Positions 34,640-43,785 of a stretch of 64,000 bases of DNA are shown in pieces. Made by a program: the position numbers and the translations under genes. Numbering within the stretch: position 1 is the stretch's first letter; every line of letters begins with the position of its first letter. Below the pieces are notes generated by a model that did not search any database, was not told the DNA's origin, and worked only from the letters and a program-made list of their open reading frames with translations. This DNA comes from Neiella marina (lineage in GTDB: Bacteria; Pseudomonadota; Gammaproteobacteria; Enterobacterales; Neiellaceae): positions 62,001-126,000 of the forward strand of contig NZ_NGNS01000010.1 in assembly GCF_002165625.1 (NCBI RefSeq), read 5' to 3'.

Positions 34640-35977
34640 GTGAGCGCCCAAGCGACCAGCGCGAAATCGACTCCGACTAGCGAGTTTGCTGAATCAAAGC
34701 CATTGCCCCATCAGGTTGCTTCATCAAGCCAATCAATGACAGCGCAAACAGCTTGTGAAGAATGCGACCACCTTATCGATAACGCGGTAGCCGATGACGG
34801 CGAAGCGATTCATTGCCCTCGCTGCCATCATCATATTTCAGTTGTTCACAAAGCACCGCTGTTTGCGCCGATTGCCTATGCGAGCGCAGCTATCATGATG
34901 TTGGTGGCATCGCTGATGTACTCGTTCATGTCGTTTGCTTCTGCTGGGCATTCGGTGACGATGAATTTCGCTCAAACTGTCCGTAGTCTGATCGCGTACG
35001 GATACAATGAATTAGCCTTACTGCTGTTTGTCACCTTGGTGATATTTCCTCTCGGCTTTTTGGCCATTATCTTTTACTTGCACGGCGCCATGATACTGAA
35101 CAAAAAGCCCTTTGCTGCGCGCACTTGTTTGCTGATGCTGCAGCATTCTAAGCATTGGCTGATGGTCGACGTGTTTTTGATTGGTATTTTGGTGTCCTTG
35201 GTGAAGGTAATGGGCATGGCTGATGTCGGCTTTGGTCTGAGTTTCTGGGCATTTTGCCTGTTCACTATATTGCTGGTTAAAACCACCATTGTGACCGACT
35301 TGCCGTGGCTGTGGCAGCAGTTGGTGTCGCCCGCTAAAGCGGTCGAGGTGAACGACGTTCAGCGCTCAGCGTACGCCAATGACTATCAATTGTGTCACTA
35401 TTGCGGCCACCTTAATCACCTCGCAGAATCAGTTTGTCCGCGCTGTCATCATCAAACCCATGCGCGCAAAGACCCCAATTTAGATCGGGTGCTGGCTTTT
35501 CTCATTGCTTCGGTGGTGCTTTATATTCCAGCCAATGTATTGCCTATTATGGATACCAGCCTATTGGGCGGCTCCGATCCAGCCACCATTATGGGGGGGG
35601 TGATTTTACTCTGGCAGTTAAAGTCTTATCCGGTGGCGATGGTGATCTTCATTGCCAGCGTGATGGTGCCATTGGCTAAAATGGTTGCTATCGCTTGGCT
35701 TGCATACAGCGTGAAATCAACTCGAAACTATGATCCGCAAAGGCAACTCAAGCTCTATCGGCTCACTGAGTTTGTTGGACGTTGGTCAATGATCGACGTC
35801 TTTGTTGTTGCCATACTGGCAGCACTGATTCGTATTGACGGCTTAATCGTCATCTACCCCGGTCCGGCGACGGTCTCATTTGCTGGCGTCGTGATCCTGA
35901 CCATGATTTCAGCAATGAGTTTTGATCCGCGGTTAATCTGGGATGATAGCCACATCAAGGAGAACAATCGTTCATGA
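34640..35977 (+). CDS. pqiA: PqiA, inner-membrane component of the Pqi lipid-transport system
   Basis: A 445-residue protein with two homologous halves. Each starts with a zinc-ribbon (CEECDHLI with CPRCHHH near residue 38-62, and CHYCGHLNHL with CPRCHHQ near 253-272) followed by about four transmembrane helices, the PqiA double-domain plan. It works with the MCE protein PqiB, which spans the periplasm, and lipoprotein PqiC in inter-membrane lipid transport. The start at GTG 34640 is uncertain because no strong ribosome-binding site is visible; an in-frame ATG lies at 34736. It overlaps pqiB by 4 bp (ATGA). Confidence 0.93.
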   Translation: MSAQATSAKSTPTSEFAESKPLPHQVASSSQSMTAQTACEECDHLIDNAVADDGEAIHCPRCHHHISVVHKAPLFAPIAYASAAIMMLVASLMYSFMSFASAGHSVTMNFAQTVRSLIAYGYNELALLLFVTLVIFPLGFLAIIFYLHGAMILNKKPFAARTCLLMLQHSKHWLMVDVFLIGILVSLVKVMGMADVGFGLSFWAFCLFTILLVKTTIVTDLPWLWQQLVSPAKAVEVNDVQRSAYANDYQLCHYCGHLNHLAESVCPRCHHQTHARKDPNLDRVLAFLIASVVLYIPANVLPIMDTSLLGGSDPATIMGGVILLWQLKSYPVAMVIFIASVMVPLAKMVAIAWLAYSVKSTRNYDPQRQLKLYRLTEFVGRWSMIDVFVVAILAALIRIDGLIVIYPGPATVSFAGVVILTMISAMSFDPRLIWDDSHIKENNRS

Positions 35978-37593
35978 GTAAGGCAAAGATATCTTCAGTT
36001 TGGTTTGTGCCTATTGTTGCGGCACTCATTGGGCTGTGGATGGCGTATCAGCATTACAGCAGTTTAGGCCCTTTGGTCACTATTACTATGCCTAACGCAG
36101 ATGGCTTGGTTGCAGGAAAAACCATGCTCAAATCTCGGTCTGTCAATATTGGCAAGGTGGAATCGATCATCCTCAGTGATGATTACTCGCATACCATAGT
36201 ACAGGCCAGAATTGATAAGCCTTACGCAGGAATGTTGGTTGAGGACAGTGAACTTTGGGTGGTCAAACCCAGAATAGGGCGTGGTGGGGTTAGCGGTTTA
36301 ACGACTATCCTGTCGGGCGCTTACATTGAGGTCCGCCCCGGCGACAGTTCAGAACGCAAAAAGAGTTACCAATTACTCAACGAGCCGCCTTTGGGCGACC
36401 CCGATCGCGATGGTGTTCGACTCAGCCTTTTCAGTACCGGCAGTAAGTCTGTTGAAGCAGGAACGCCGGTCAACTACAAGGGCTTTGCCGTTGGTCAAGT
36501 TGAGCAAGTGAGTTACAACACTGAGACCGGCAACATTGATTACACCTTGTTTGTCGAAGCTCCATTTGACGACTTGCTTGCTAGCAATAGTAAGTTTTGG
36601 ATTCAATCGGCTATTCAGTTGCAGATGAATACCGCTGGTTTAAGTGTTCAGCTTGATTCGATGGAGAGCTTGCTGAGTGGCGGTGTAACATTTGGCTTTT
36701 CGAAAGATGAACTACCGCTCGGAAAGGTAAAAAGTGGTGATAGCTTCAAGCTTTATGTGTCGGAGAAAGAAGCCACTGAAGCCAGTTTTGAGCATTACGT
36801 ACCGGCGTTGATGTTCTTTGAAGAGTCGATCGCCAATTTGGGCGCTAACTCACCTATCGAATTCCGTGGGATTCGCGTTGGCACCGTGATCGAAGCGCCG
36901 TATCGCAAGCCGATTGAATCGGAAGTGATGTCGAAAAACGGCATTATCCCAGTGTTGGTTCATTTTGAATTTGAACGCTGGTTCGATCCGGGTGACATAC
37001 CAACGAAGGAAGAGTGGTATGCCGATATGGAAGAGATGATCACCCGTGGCTTCCGGGCGACTATCCAAACCGGCAATTTGCTCACAGGCGCTCGTTATAT
37101 TGATCTCGACTTCTACGATGATGCTGCGCCAGTGTCCGAGCCACTGACGAAAGTTGCCCACAATGCAGGTTTCAAAATGATGCCAACCATGCCAAGCGGG
37201 TTAACTCGGATGACCGAGCAGATCTCTAGCATCATGAACAAGATTGAAGATTTGCCGCTGGAAACGACGGTGGCGCGCCTCAACGCGGTACTTGGCAATG
37301 CCAATAAAGCGATGGCGACCTTCGATGGTGCAGCGGCCAAGCTGGATAAGATCCTCGTTAATGAAGAGTCTGACGCTGATTTAGCGGCAACGCTGGAGCA
37401 ATTGCAGAAAACACTGGCGACTTACGATAGCAGTAGCGCATTGCACCAAGATTTACGACAAACGGTGCAGTCGCTAGAGCATGTTTTGTGGGAGCTTAAG
37501 CCGTTGTTGGAAATGGTGAATCAAAAGCCTGACGCCCTTATCTTTGGTGGTCAGGTGCAGGATCCAGTTTTGAAGAAGGACACGAGTGAATGA
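35974..37593 (+). CDS. pqiB: PqiB, MCE-domain lipid-transport protein
   Basis: A 539-residue protein with one N-terminal membrane helix (about 8-25) and three MCE domains (about 40-130, 155-245 and 285-390, for example VTITMPNADGLVAGKTMLKSR and IEFRGIRVGTVIEAP). A C-terminal helical region, predicted to build the hollow needle of the PqiB hexamer, follows. It overlaps pqiA and pqiC by 4 bp each, so the three are made together. The substrate is probably phospholipid or related hydrophobic molecules. The length agrees with E. coli PqiB. Confidence 0.94.
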   Translation: MSKAKISSVWFVPIVAALIGLWMAYQHYSSLGPLVTITMPNADGLVAGKTMLKSRSVNIGKVESIILSDDYSHTIVQARIDKPYAGMLVEDSELWVVKPRIGRGGVSGLTTILSGAYIEVRPGDSSERKKSYQLLNEPPLGDPDRDGVRLSLFSTGSKSVEAGTPVNYKGFAVGQVEQVSYNTETGNIDYTLFVEAPFDDLLASNSKFWIQSAIQLQMNTAGLSVQLDSMESLLSGGVTFGFSKDELPLGKVKSGDSFKLYVSEKEATEASFEHYVPALMFFEESIANLGANSPIEFRGIRVGTVIEAPYRKPIESEVMSKNGIIPVLVHFEFERWFDPGDIPTKEEWYADMEEMITRGFRATIQTGNLLTGARYIDLDFYDDAAPVSEPLTKVAHNAGFKMMPTMPSGLTRMTEQISSIMNKIEDLPLETTVARLNAVLGNANKAMATFDGAAAKLDKILVNEESDADLAATLEQLQKTLATYDSSSALHQDLRQTVQSLEHVLWELKPLLEMVNQKPDALIFGGQVQDPVLKKDTSE

Positions 37594-38162
37594 ATGCGCT
37601 AAAAATCTATGCCGCGATGTTAGCTGCAACCTTGGTCATTGGCTGCGCATCGCCGCCCCAGCAACCAAACCAATATTCGTTGATTGCTTCGCCGGTTGAA
37701 CTCAATGGTGTCACCAATAGTTCATTGTCTGGTTTGCTGGAAGTGCGTCGGGTATTGGTTGCTGATTACTTAAATGATCCGCGAATCATGGCGCAAGTAG
37801 GCGACAATCAACTTATTAGCTTGCCGCGTCAGCGTTGGGCGAGCCCGCTTGCCGGTGAATTGTCGGCGTTGACAGTGGAAACTTTTGCAAGAGCACTGCC
37901 TGATGTGAAAGTGCTGGCTGGCTCGAGTCCAGAGCAAGAGACCATGGTGTTGGAAATTGAAGTCAATCGTTTCCATTTGATATCTGACTCGCAATTGAGA
38001 GTTGCTGGGCGCTATCAACTGAAACAGCCGGATGGCAATTACATTACTGGCCAGTTTCAACGAGAAGCATCGTTTGTTGCCAACAACTATGATGATGCGG
38101 TCGATCAAATGCGCACGATATGGATTGACGAAATGACTCGCATTGCAGGGGATCTGAAGTAG
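37590..38162 (+). CDS. pqiC: PqiC, outer-membrane lipoprotein of the Pqi system
   Basis: A 190-residue lipoprotein (LVIGCASPP) of the ABC-type transport auxiliary / DUF330 family. The N-terminal YSLIASP and central LEVRRVLVADYLNDPRIMAQV are characteristic. It anchors the PqiB needle at the outer membrane. It is the last gene of the pqiABC operon and is followed by a strong terminator. Confidence 0.92.
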   Translation: MNALKIYAAMLAATLVIGCASPPQQPNQYSLIASPVELNGVTNSSLSGLLEVRRVLVADYLNDPRIMAQVGDNQLISLPRQRWASPLAGELSALTVETFARALPDVKVLAGSSPEQETMVLEIEVNRFHLISDSQLRVAGRYQLKQPDGNYITGQFQREASFVANNYDDAVDQMRTIWIDEMTRIAGDLK

Positions 38163-38180
38163 CCTCGTCCAACGTGCTTG

Positions 38181-38221
38181 CCAATAAAAAACGCCCAGCA
38201 AAGCTGGGCGTTTTTTATTGG
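38181..38221 (+). terminator. Strong terminator after pqiC
   Basis: A perfect 19-bp stem (arms 38181-38199 and 38203-38221; G/C core ACGCCCAGC) with loop AAA. T runs follow the G/C core on both strands, so it can stop transcription from either side. Confidence 0.93.
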
Positions 38222-38294
38222 CCCAAATGAGCGAACAAGGCGGTTATATGGTTCGCTAAATGGACAATTAATGATAGTGATAATTAGAATTATG

Positions 38295-38343
38295 TTGACA
38301 TATTTGTTACCGTTAACTTATATGTGATTTGAAAACGTTTTCA
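38295..38343 (+). promoter_or_regulatory. GH3 promoter with LacI-type operator
   Basis: A -35 TTGACA (38295-38300) and a -10 TTATAT (38318-38323) have 17-bp spacing. The perfect 14-bp palindrome TGAAAACGTTTTCA (38330-38343) covers the predicted start site. This form, with a central CG, is typical of LacI-family operators, so repression by a LacI-type sugar regulator is predicted. No LacI-family gene lies in the window. The 5' leader to the GH3 start is about 110 nt. Confidence 0.7.
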
Positions 38344-38442
38344 TTTGTCGCCGAATTTGGTTATGCTGCATTTCCATTAGAAGTGTCGGTGTTAAAATGC
38401 CACTGCTTTAGCGGTTGCCACCGTTTTGATCTGGAGAACAAA

Positions 38443-40875
38443 ATGCCTTTGCGCAACAACTATGACATCAATTGTTGGCCGAAGTTGACGGCACAGCCTG
38501 GCTTCGATTTAACGTTGGAAGACAAGATCGAGCAACAGCTGCAGACGTTGACTTTAGAGCAGAAGATTGGCCAGATGATTCAGCCCGAAATCCGCTTTGT
38601 GACTGAGCAGCAAATGCAGCAGTATTGCTTTGGCTCTTATCTTAATGGTGGCGGCTCTTATCCAAACAATGATAAACATGCGACTACCTCTGACTGGGTA
38701 TCGGTTGCTGACAAGTATTATCGAGCGTCCATTGCCAGCGATGCAGGGATCCCAACAATGTGGGGCACAGATGCCGTTCATGGCCACAACAATGTCATTG
38801 GCGCTACCATCTTTCCGCACAATATCGGTTTGGGCGCCTGTCATCACCCTGAACTCATTAAAGCCATTGGTGAAGCTACGGCAAAAGAAGTACTTGCCAC
38901 TGGTATTGAGTGGCTGTTTGCGCCAACGGTCGCTGTGGTCCGAGACAATCGCTGGGGACGGACTTATGAGAGCTATTCCGAGAGCCCAGGGTTAGTGCGA
39001 TGTTATGCCGAGGCTATGGTCGAAGGGATCCAAGGCGTGGCGACAGGCAATGGCAGCAATAGTGATTTCTTTAGTGAGGAAAAATGTATTGCTTGTGCCA
39101 AGCACTTTATCGGTGATGGTGGCACTGATGGCGGTATTGACCAGGGTAACAATCTAAGCGATGAGCAAGCGCTCTATCAACTGCACGGCCAAGGTTATGC
39201 CAGTGCCATTGAGGCCGGCGTACAAACTATTATGGCTTCCTTCAATAGCTGGCATGGCGACAAATTGCATGGCCACAAATACTTGTTGACTGACGTATTG
39301 AAGCAACGCATGGGGTTTGACGGTTTAATTGTTGGCGATTGGAATGGTCATGCGCAAGTGCCTGGTTGTCGCAACGACAGTTGTGCCGCAGTGATTAATG
39401 CCGGCGTCGATATCATTATGGTGCCGCAGCACTGGCAAGGTCTTTTTGACAATACCCTAGAGCAAGTCCATAACGGTGAAATTTCCATGGCGCGTATTGA
39501 TGACGCCGTGCGCCGAATTTTGCGAGTGAAATATCGCGCAGGTGTAATGGATTCGTTGCCTCCAGCTGAGCGCCGATACGCTGGCAACGAAGAATTAATC
39601 GGTGATGATGGTCATCGAGCGATTGCTCGCCAAGCGGTGCGAGAGTCATTGGTGTTGCTCAAGGACAATGACAAGTTATTGCCCATTCAACCCAAGCAGC
39701 ATGTTTTGATTGCCGGTAATGCGGCCGATGACATTGCTCGTCAATGCGGTGGCTGGAGCGTGACCTGGCAGGGCACGGATAACACCAACTCGGACTTTCC
39801 GGGGGCAAAGTCGATCGGCCAAGGTTTAATCGATGCCATATCCTCTCAGCAAGGCAGCACTGAGTTGTCGGTTGATGGCAGCTACCAACAACGGCCCGAT
39901 GTTGCTGTCGTTGTCTTTGGTGAAATTCCCTATGCCGAGGGGGTCGGTGATATTGAGCACATTGAGTACGACTATCAACACAAAGATGACTTGAAACTAC
40001 TCAAACGTCTCAAGTCCGAGGGTATTCCTGTTGTTGCTGTATTTGTCACCGGTCGCCCGCTTTGGGTTAATAAGGAGTTGAATGCTGCGGATGCTTTTGT
40101 CGTGGCTTGGCTACCGGGAACTGAAGGCGAAGGGGTAGCAGATGTTTTAGTGGCCGATGCTGCTGGCCGAATCCGTTATGATTTTCAAGGCAAGCTATCG
40201 TTTTCATGGCCGCGCACTGATGATCAGCTCATGTTAAATCAAGAAGATCCGAATTATGAGCCCTTGTTTGCTTATGGGTTTGGTTTGAATTATCAACACC
40301 CAGATCGGAGTTTGGCACAGTTACCAGAGCAAAACACGCTGCCGTATCCAAAGCCTTCCGACGATTTGATTCTGTTCCAACGAGTTCCTGGCGAAAACAT
40401 GCATTTGCAGTTAGAAGCTGGCGAGCTACAGGAACTAGTGGTGAGCAGCACTCAGCAATTGGGGCAGCTGTTGGCTATTCATACTGTCGACTGGCAAGTG
40501 CAAGAAGATGCGTTAGGGCTGGAGTGGCTTGGTGAAGAGCTAGCGACCTTTGCGATCGCGGGCCATGCCCGTAATTTGTCGACCTTTGCTGATAATGGCG
40601 CCAATTTGGTGTTTATGGTTCGGGTTGTTGCGCTACCCACCGAGCCAATGCTATTGACCATGACAGCGCCCAATGACTTGGTGACTACGGCGATTGATAT
40701 TAACCAAACCTTAGTTGCCGATGGCGAGTGGCATGAGCTCAGTGTGCCACTAGCGTCATTGAGTAAATCAGGTTTCTCTTGGACTCAGGTCACCAATAAG
40801 TTTGTCCTCAGTTGCGCGGGTAAAAGCCATCTTGAGCTGGCTAATATTCGTATCAGTCCGCCGCAAACTGCATAG
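38443..40875 (+). CDS. GH3 beta-glucosidase / exo-beta-glucanase (ExoP-like)
   Basis: I start at ATG 38443 (GGAG 8 bp upstream), because the longer frame would begin inside the operator. The product has 810 residues. The GH3 N-terminal barrel includes GQMIQPEI, WGTDAVHGHNN and KHFIGDGGT, with the catalytic Asp in GLIVGDWNGH. The second GH3 domain contains the sugar-site Glu region GVGDIEHIEYD. The C-terminal 170 residues resemble the galactose-binding domain of the marine beta-glucanase ExoP. No signal peptide is visible, which is odd for an ExoP relative. The likely substrates are beta-1,3/1,4-glucan oligomers such as those from laminarin. Confidence 0.9.
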   Translation: MPLRNNYDINCWPKLTAQPGFDLTLEDKIEQQLQTLTLEQKIGQMIQPEIRFVTEQQMQQYCFGSYLNGGGSYPNNDKHATTSDWVSVADKYYRASIASDAGIPTMWGTDAVHGHNNVIGATIFPHNIGLGACHHPELIKAIGEATAKEVLATGIEWLFAPTVAVVRDNRWGRTYESYSESPGLVRCYAEAMVEGIQGVATGNGSNSDFFSEEKCIACAKHFIGDGGTDGGIDQGNNLSDEQALYQLHGQGYASAIEAGVQTIMASFNSWHGDKLHGHKYLLTDVLKQRMGFDGLIVGDWNGHAQVPGCRNDSCAAVINAGVDIIMVPQHWQGLFDNTLEQVHNGEISMARIDDAVRRILRVKYRAGVMDSLPPAERRYAGNEELIGDDGHRAIARQAVRESLVLLKDNDKLLPIQPKQHVLIAGNAADDIARQCGGWSVTWQGTDNTNSDFPGAKSIGQGLIDAISSQQGSTELSVDGSYQQRPDVAVVVFGEIPYAEGVGDIEHIEYDYQHKDDLKLLKRLKSEGIPVVAVFVTGRPLWVNKELNAADAFVVAWLPGTEGEGVADVLVADAAGRIRYDFQGKLSFSWPRTDDQLMLNQEDPNYEPLFAYGFGLNYQHPDRSLAQLPEQNTLPYPKPSDDLILFQRVPGENMHLQLEAGELQELVVSSTQQLGQLLAIHTVDWQVQEDALGLEWLGEELATFAIAGHARNLSTFADNGANLVFMVRVVALPTEPMLLTMTAPNDLVTTAIDINQTLVADGEWHELSVPLASLSKSGFSWTQVTNKFVLSCAGKSHLELANIRISPPQTA

Positions 40876-40902
40876 CGAACCGGCCAAAGCTGACATTGTC
40901 TG

Positions 40903-42126
40903 CTACTTGTCGATCATTGAATAAAGTAGTGGGCCTTTGTTTAGTGCCCGTTTAATCAACGCAAATGGCGCCAGCAAGCTGTCTTGGCTGATCGTCGACG
41001 CTTTCACTTGTAGCCGTTGATAAAACAACTCAAGAGTCTGTTGCTGGAGGCTAGCGTTGAGCACAGGGGCAACGACATCCCACCCTTGCACTATATCGCC
41101 ACCAATGATGATCTTTTGTGGATTCAGCAGATTGACAGTAGTGGCGAGCGCTTTGCCGATGGCTTCGGCGGTTTCTTTCAACACTTGCTGGGCGAGCTGA
41201 TCGCCTGCCAATGCTGCTTGGCATATTGCTGACATGGTCAAGTTGGTCATTGACAGTCCGGTTGCGTAGCCCGAATCTTTCAGTTGTTTGACGCGTTTCA
41301 CCACCGCGTCATCGGCAGCAACAGTTTCCAGACAGCCGAAATTGCCGCAGTGACAACGTTCACCCAAAGGGTTGACTTGAATATGACCAATTTCGCCTCG
41401 ATTCAAGCCCTGCCCCATGAGTACTTCACCATCCATGATGATGCCAGCGCCGATACCATGATCGATGCGCACCACGACGACATCGCGGCAATCCTTCGCA
41501 TTGCCGAAATAGTGTTCGGCCAGCGCTAACGAACGCGTGCTGTTGCCCAAGTAGCAGGGGACGTTAAACACCGCGCTAATTTCGTCGGCAATGGCGAAGG
41601 GCTGTTCCAGCGGAATGTGAGGCGAGTAGCTAATCACCCCTGTTTCGGTATTTAGTAAGCCGGGACAGGTAATAGCGATGGCAATGAGCTGATGCTTCTT
41701 GCGGATATGAATCGCCAATAACGTCGATACCTCATCGCTGATTTGGCTGAGCAGTTGCTTGGCACTAGCGGCAGTCAAATCGACCAGTCGAGTTGCCAGT
41801 GTTTGACCAGCCAAGTCGCAAAGCCCCAAGTGCAGCTGCGCGCGATCGATTCTGACAGCAACAATGTGATGTGCCGTCGGGGTAGTCGCTAAGTTAATCG
41901 CTCGGCGGCCGCCTGTTGACGCTTGTGGATCTTGTTCTTGAATAATGCCAAGCGGCAGCAATTGGCGGGTAAGTTTGGTAATGCTGGCAGGTGCTAAGTG
42001 GGCAATTTCAGCTATTTCGATGCGAGAAACAGGGCCAAGTTGATCGATGATTTGATAAACCAGACCTACAGTCGATTGCTGTTTATAGCGCGTCAGTTGA
42101 CGTTGCTTCTCATGTTGTTGGGTCAT
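40903..42126 (-). CDS. mlc: Mlc/NagC-like ROK-family transcriptional repressor
   Basis: A 407-residue protein. The N-terminal winged helix (GLVYQIIDQLGPVSRIEIAEIAHLAPASITKL) closely matches E. coli Mlc. The ROK domain has the zinc site H248, C258, C260, C265 (GHIQVNPLGERCHCGNFGCLE). Mlc represses PTS and sugar genes and is released when it binds glucose-phosphorylating PTS EIIB. It converges on the GH3 gene and lies upstream of GH13 in the same direction but 166 bp away, so sugar-utilisation control is likely. It might also be a NagC-type sensor. Confidence 0.85.
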   Translation of the reverse strand: MTQQHEKQRQLTRYKQQSTVGLVYQIIDQLGPVSRIEIAEIAHLAPASITKLTRQLLPLGIIQEQDPQASTGGRRAINLATTPTAHHIVAVRIDRAQLHLGLCDLAGQTLATRLVDLTAASAKQLLSQISDEVSTLLAIHIRKKHQLIAIAITCPGLLNTETGVISYSPHIPLEQPFAIADEISAVFNVPCYLGNSTRSLALAEHYFGNAKDCRDVVVVRIDHGIGAGIIMDGEVLMGQGLNRGEIGHIQVNPLGERCHCGNFGCLETVAADDAVVKRVKQLKDSGYATGLSMTNLTMSAICQAALAGDQLAQQVLKETAEAIGKALATTVNLLNPQKIIIGGDIVQGWDVVAPVLNASLQQQTLELFYQRLQVKASTISQDSLLAPFALIKRALNKGPLLYSMIDK

Positions 42127-42292
42127 GCGTCAGTCAGTGTGTCTACGATTATTAAAAGTGCTAATACTGCTATCGTATCGCGAGTGCCAAGCTAACTTAA
42201 TCGAAGTTAATGGCATGGACGTTGATATTGAATAATTGTTGCGGCTGGTGGTGTGATTTATATACCACTTTAGTGATGAACTATGGCGACGC

Positions 42293-43780
42293 TTATCGTG
42301 ACGCTAAAGTCCCGGTGACTTCAAACAGATGGCAGTGCCACGCGGGCAAATCGAGATATAAGCCCTTATCTTGCAGTTCGCCACGGTCACGCAGATAACG
42401 TGCTTCACTAAGTAAGTCATTGAACTGCAGATGTTCAGTTTGGTTGTCGATGAATGGTCCTTGTAAGTAACCCTGACTGGCGTCAGGGGCATAGTTCACC
42501 ACAATCAAAAACAGTTGCTCGTTGTTGCTCCAGCTCATGGTGATGATTCTGTTTGAGGAATAGTTTTCAGGCCATGCTGGCGTGCAGTCACACAAGTGCC
42601 AATCGCCATTGTGAAACACCGGCTGTTTTAAGCAAGCCAAAAGTTGTTGGTAAAACTCGGATAAGCTCGGCTCCGTTAACTCATTTGGGCCACGAATCAA
42701 ATGTGGGGTGATTCGCACTCGATAGCCCAGTTGCTGACCTTGATGAATAAGGCGACAGCCAGGCGCGGTCAAAGCAATTAGCGCGGCTGCTTGATGTTGC
42801 TCAATGGAAAGTTGGCGGCTTACCCGCACTTCATCATGGTTTTCAATAAACCGAACCAACCCTTGCTGATAGTTCAGGTCGGCATTTAGGTGATCGCGAA
42901 TGGCCTCTGGTTCAATAGTCAATAGCCGGTCATACAAGCGTTTGTCATAAGCGTAGTCAAAGCCGAGTTGCAGCAACTGCCACTCCATATCCCAGTAGAC
43001 TTCGGCCATAAACACGAAGTCGGCGCTGTTGCTTTTGACCCGCTCAATGGCTTGCTGCCAAAAGGGTGCCATGGTCAGGCCCCAAGTGCGGGCAAAGACT
43101 TCTGGCAATTGCAACATAGCCATATCGCAACGAAGTCCGTCGCATTGTTTGGCGATTGCTATTAGGGTCTCAGTCATTGCCTGCTGCAGCGCTGGTTGGC
43201 TGTAGTCAAGCTGTGCTGTATCAGGCCAGCCGGGCAAATGAGGGTCGCGGCCATAAGCGATGATCTGGCCATCGTGCAAACGACAATAGTTCTCTGGTTG
43301 ATCACGCAGTTGCTGTTCTGTTGCTTTGATCACCATGTTGTCAGATTGCGTGACCCAAGGGTGATCAAGCGCGACGTGATTGGGGACAAAGTCGAGCATC
43401 AGCTTGAGGCCATGCTGTGCTAGCCGGTTTCTCAGTCTGGCCAACGCTGCGGTTCCACCCTGTTTGGAGTGAACTTGGTAGTCGGCGATGGCAAAGCAGG
43501 AACCGTCGATATCTTGCTCGGTCAAATCAGCAAGAGTTTGCTGGTACTCTTGCTGCCAATAAGGGTGTGTGCGTGACACTTGCCTTGAAGCCTCACCTGT
43601 CTGCCATACACCGAGTAGCCAAACCCATTGATAACCGTCGTTTTGCCAACTTGCAATTTGCTGGTCAGCAATATCGTCAAGTGTTGCCGCACGGCCGAGT
43701 TGTAAGCTAAGGCGAGTGAGCTCGACCCGCGTATTGACTTGCAACAGCAAGGGGTTTTGCGATGAACACGGTGACATCAT
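42293..43780 (-). CDS. GH13 alpha-amylase-family protein
   Basis: A 495-residue cytoplasmic protein with the four GH13 regions: DFVPNH, GLRCDMAML (nucleophile Asp), FMAEVYWD (acid/base Glu) and FIENHDE (transition-state Asp). It lacks a signal peptide, so it acts on imported malto-oligosaccharides or related alpha-glucosides. The subfamily cannot be decided; it is shorter than most branching or trehalose enzymes. It starts 5 bp from the end of the upstream GGDEF-EAL gene. TAGGA precedes the paired ATG codons. Confidence 0.83.
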   Translation of the reverse strand: MMSPCSSQNPLLLQVNTRVELTRLSLQLGRAATLDDIADQQIASWQNDGYQWVWLLGVWQTGEASRQVSRTHPYWQQEYQQTLADLTEQDIDGSCFAIADYQVHSKQGGTAALARLRNRLAQHGLKLMLDFVPNHVALDHPWVTQSDNMVIKATEQQLRDQPENYCRLHDGQIIAYGRDPHLPGWPDTAQLDYSQPALQQAMTETLIAIAKQCDGLRCDMAMLQLPEVFARTWGLTMAPFWQQAIERVKSNSADFVFMAEVYWDMEWQLLQLGFDYAYDKRLYDRLLTIEPEAIRDHLNADLNYQQGLVRFIENHDEVRVSRQLSIEQHQAAALIALTAPGCRLIHQGQQLGYRVRITPHLIRGPNELTEPSLSEFYQQLLACLKQPVFHNGDWHLCDCTPAWPENYSSNRIITMSWSNNEQLFLIVVNYAPDASQGYLQGPFIDNQTEHLQFNDLLSEARYLRDRGELQDKGLYLDLPAWHCHLFEVTGTLASR

Positions 43781-43785
43781 TAATC

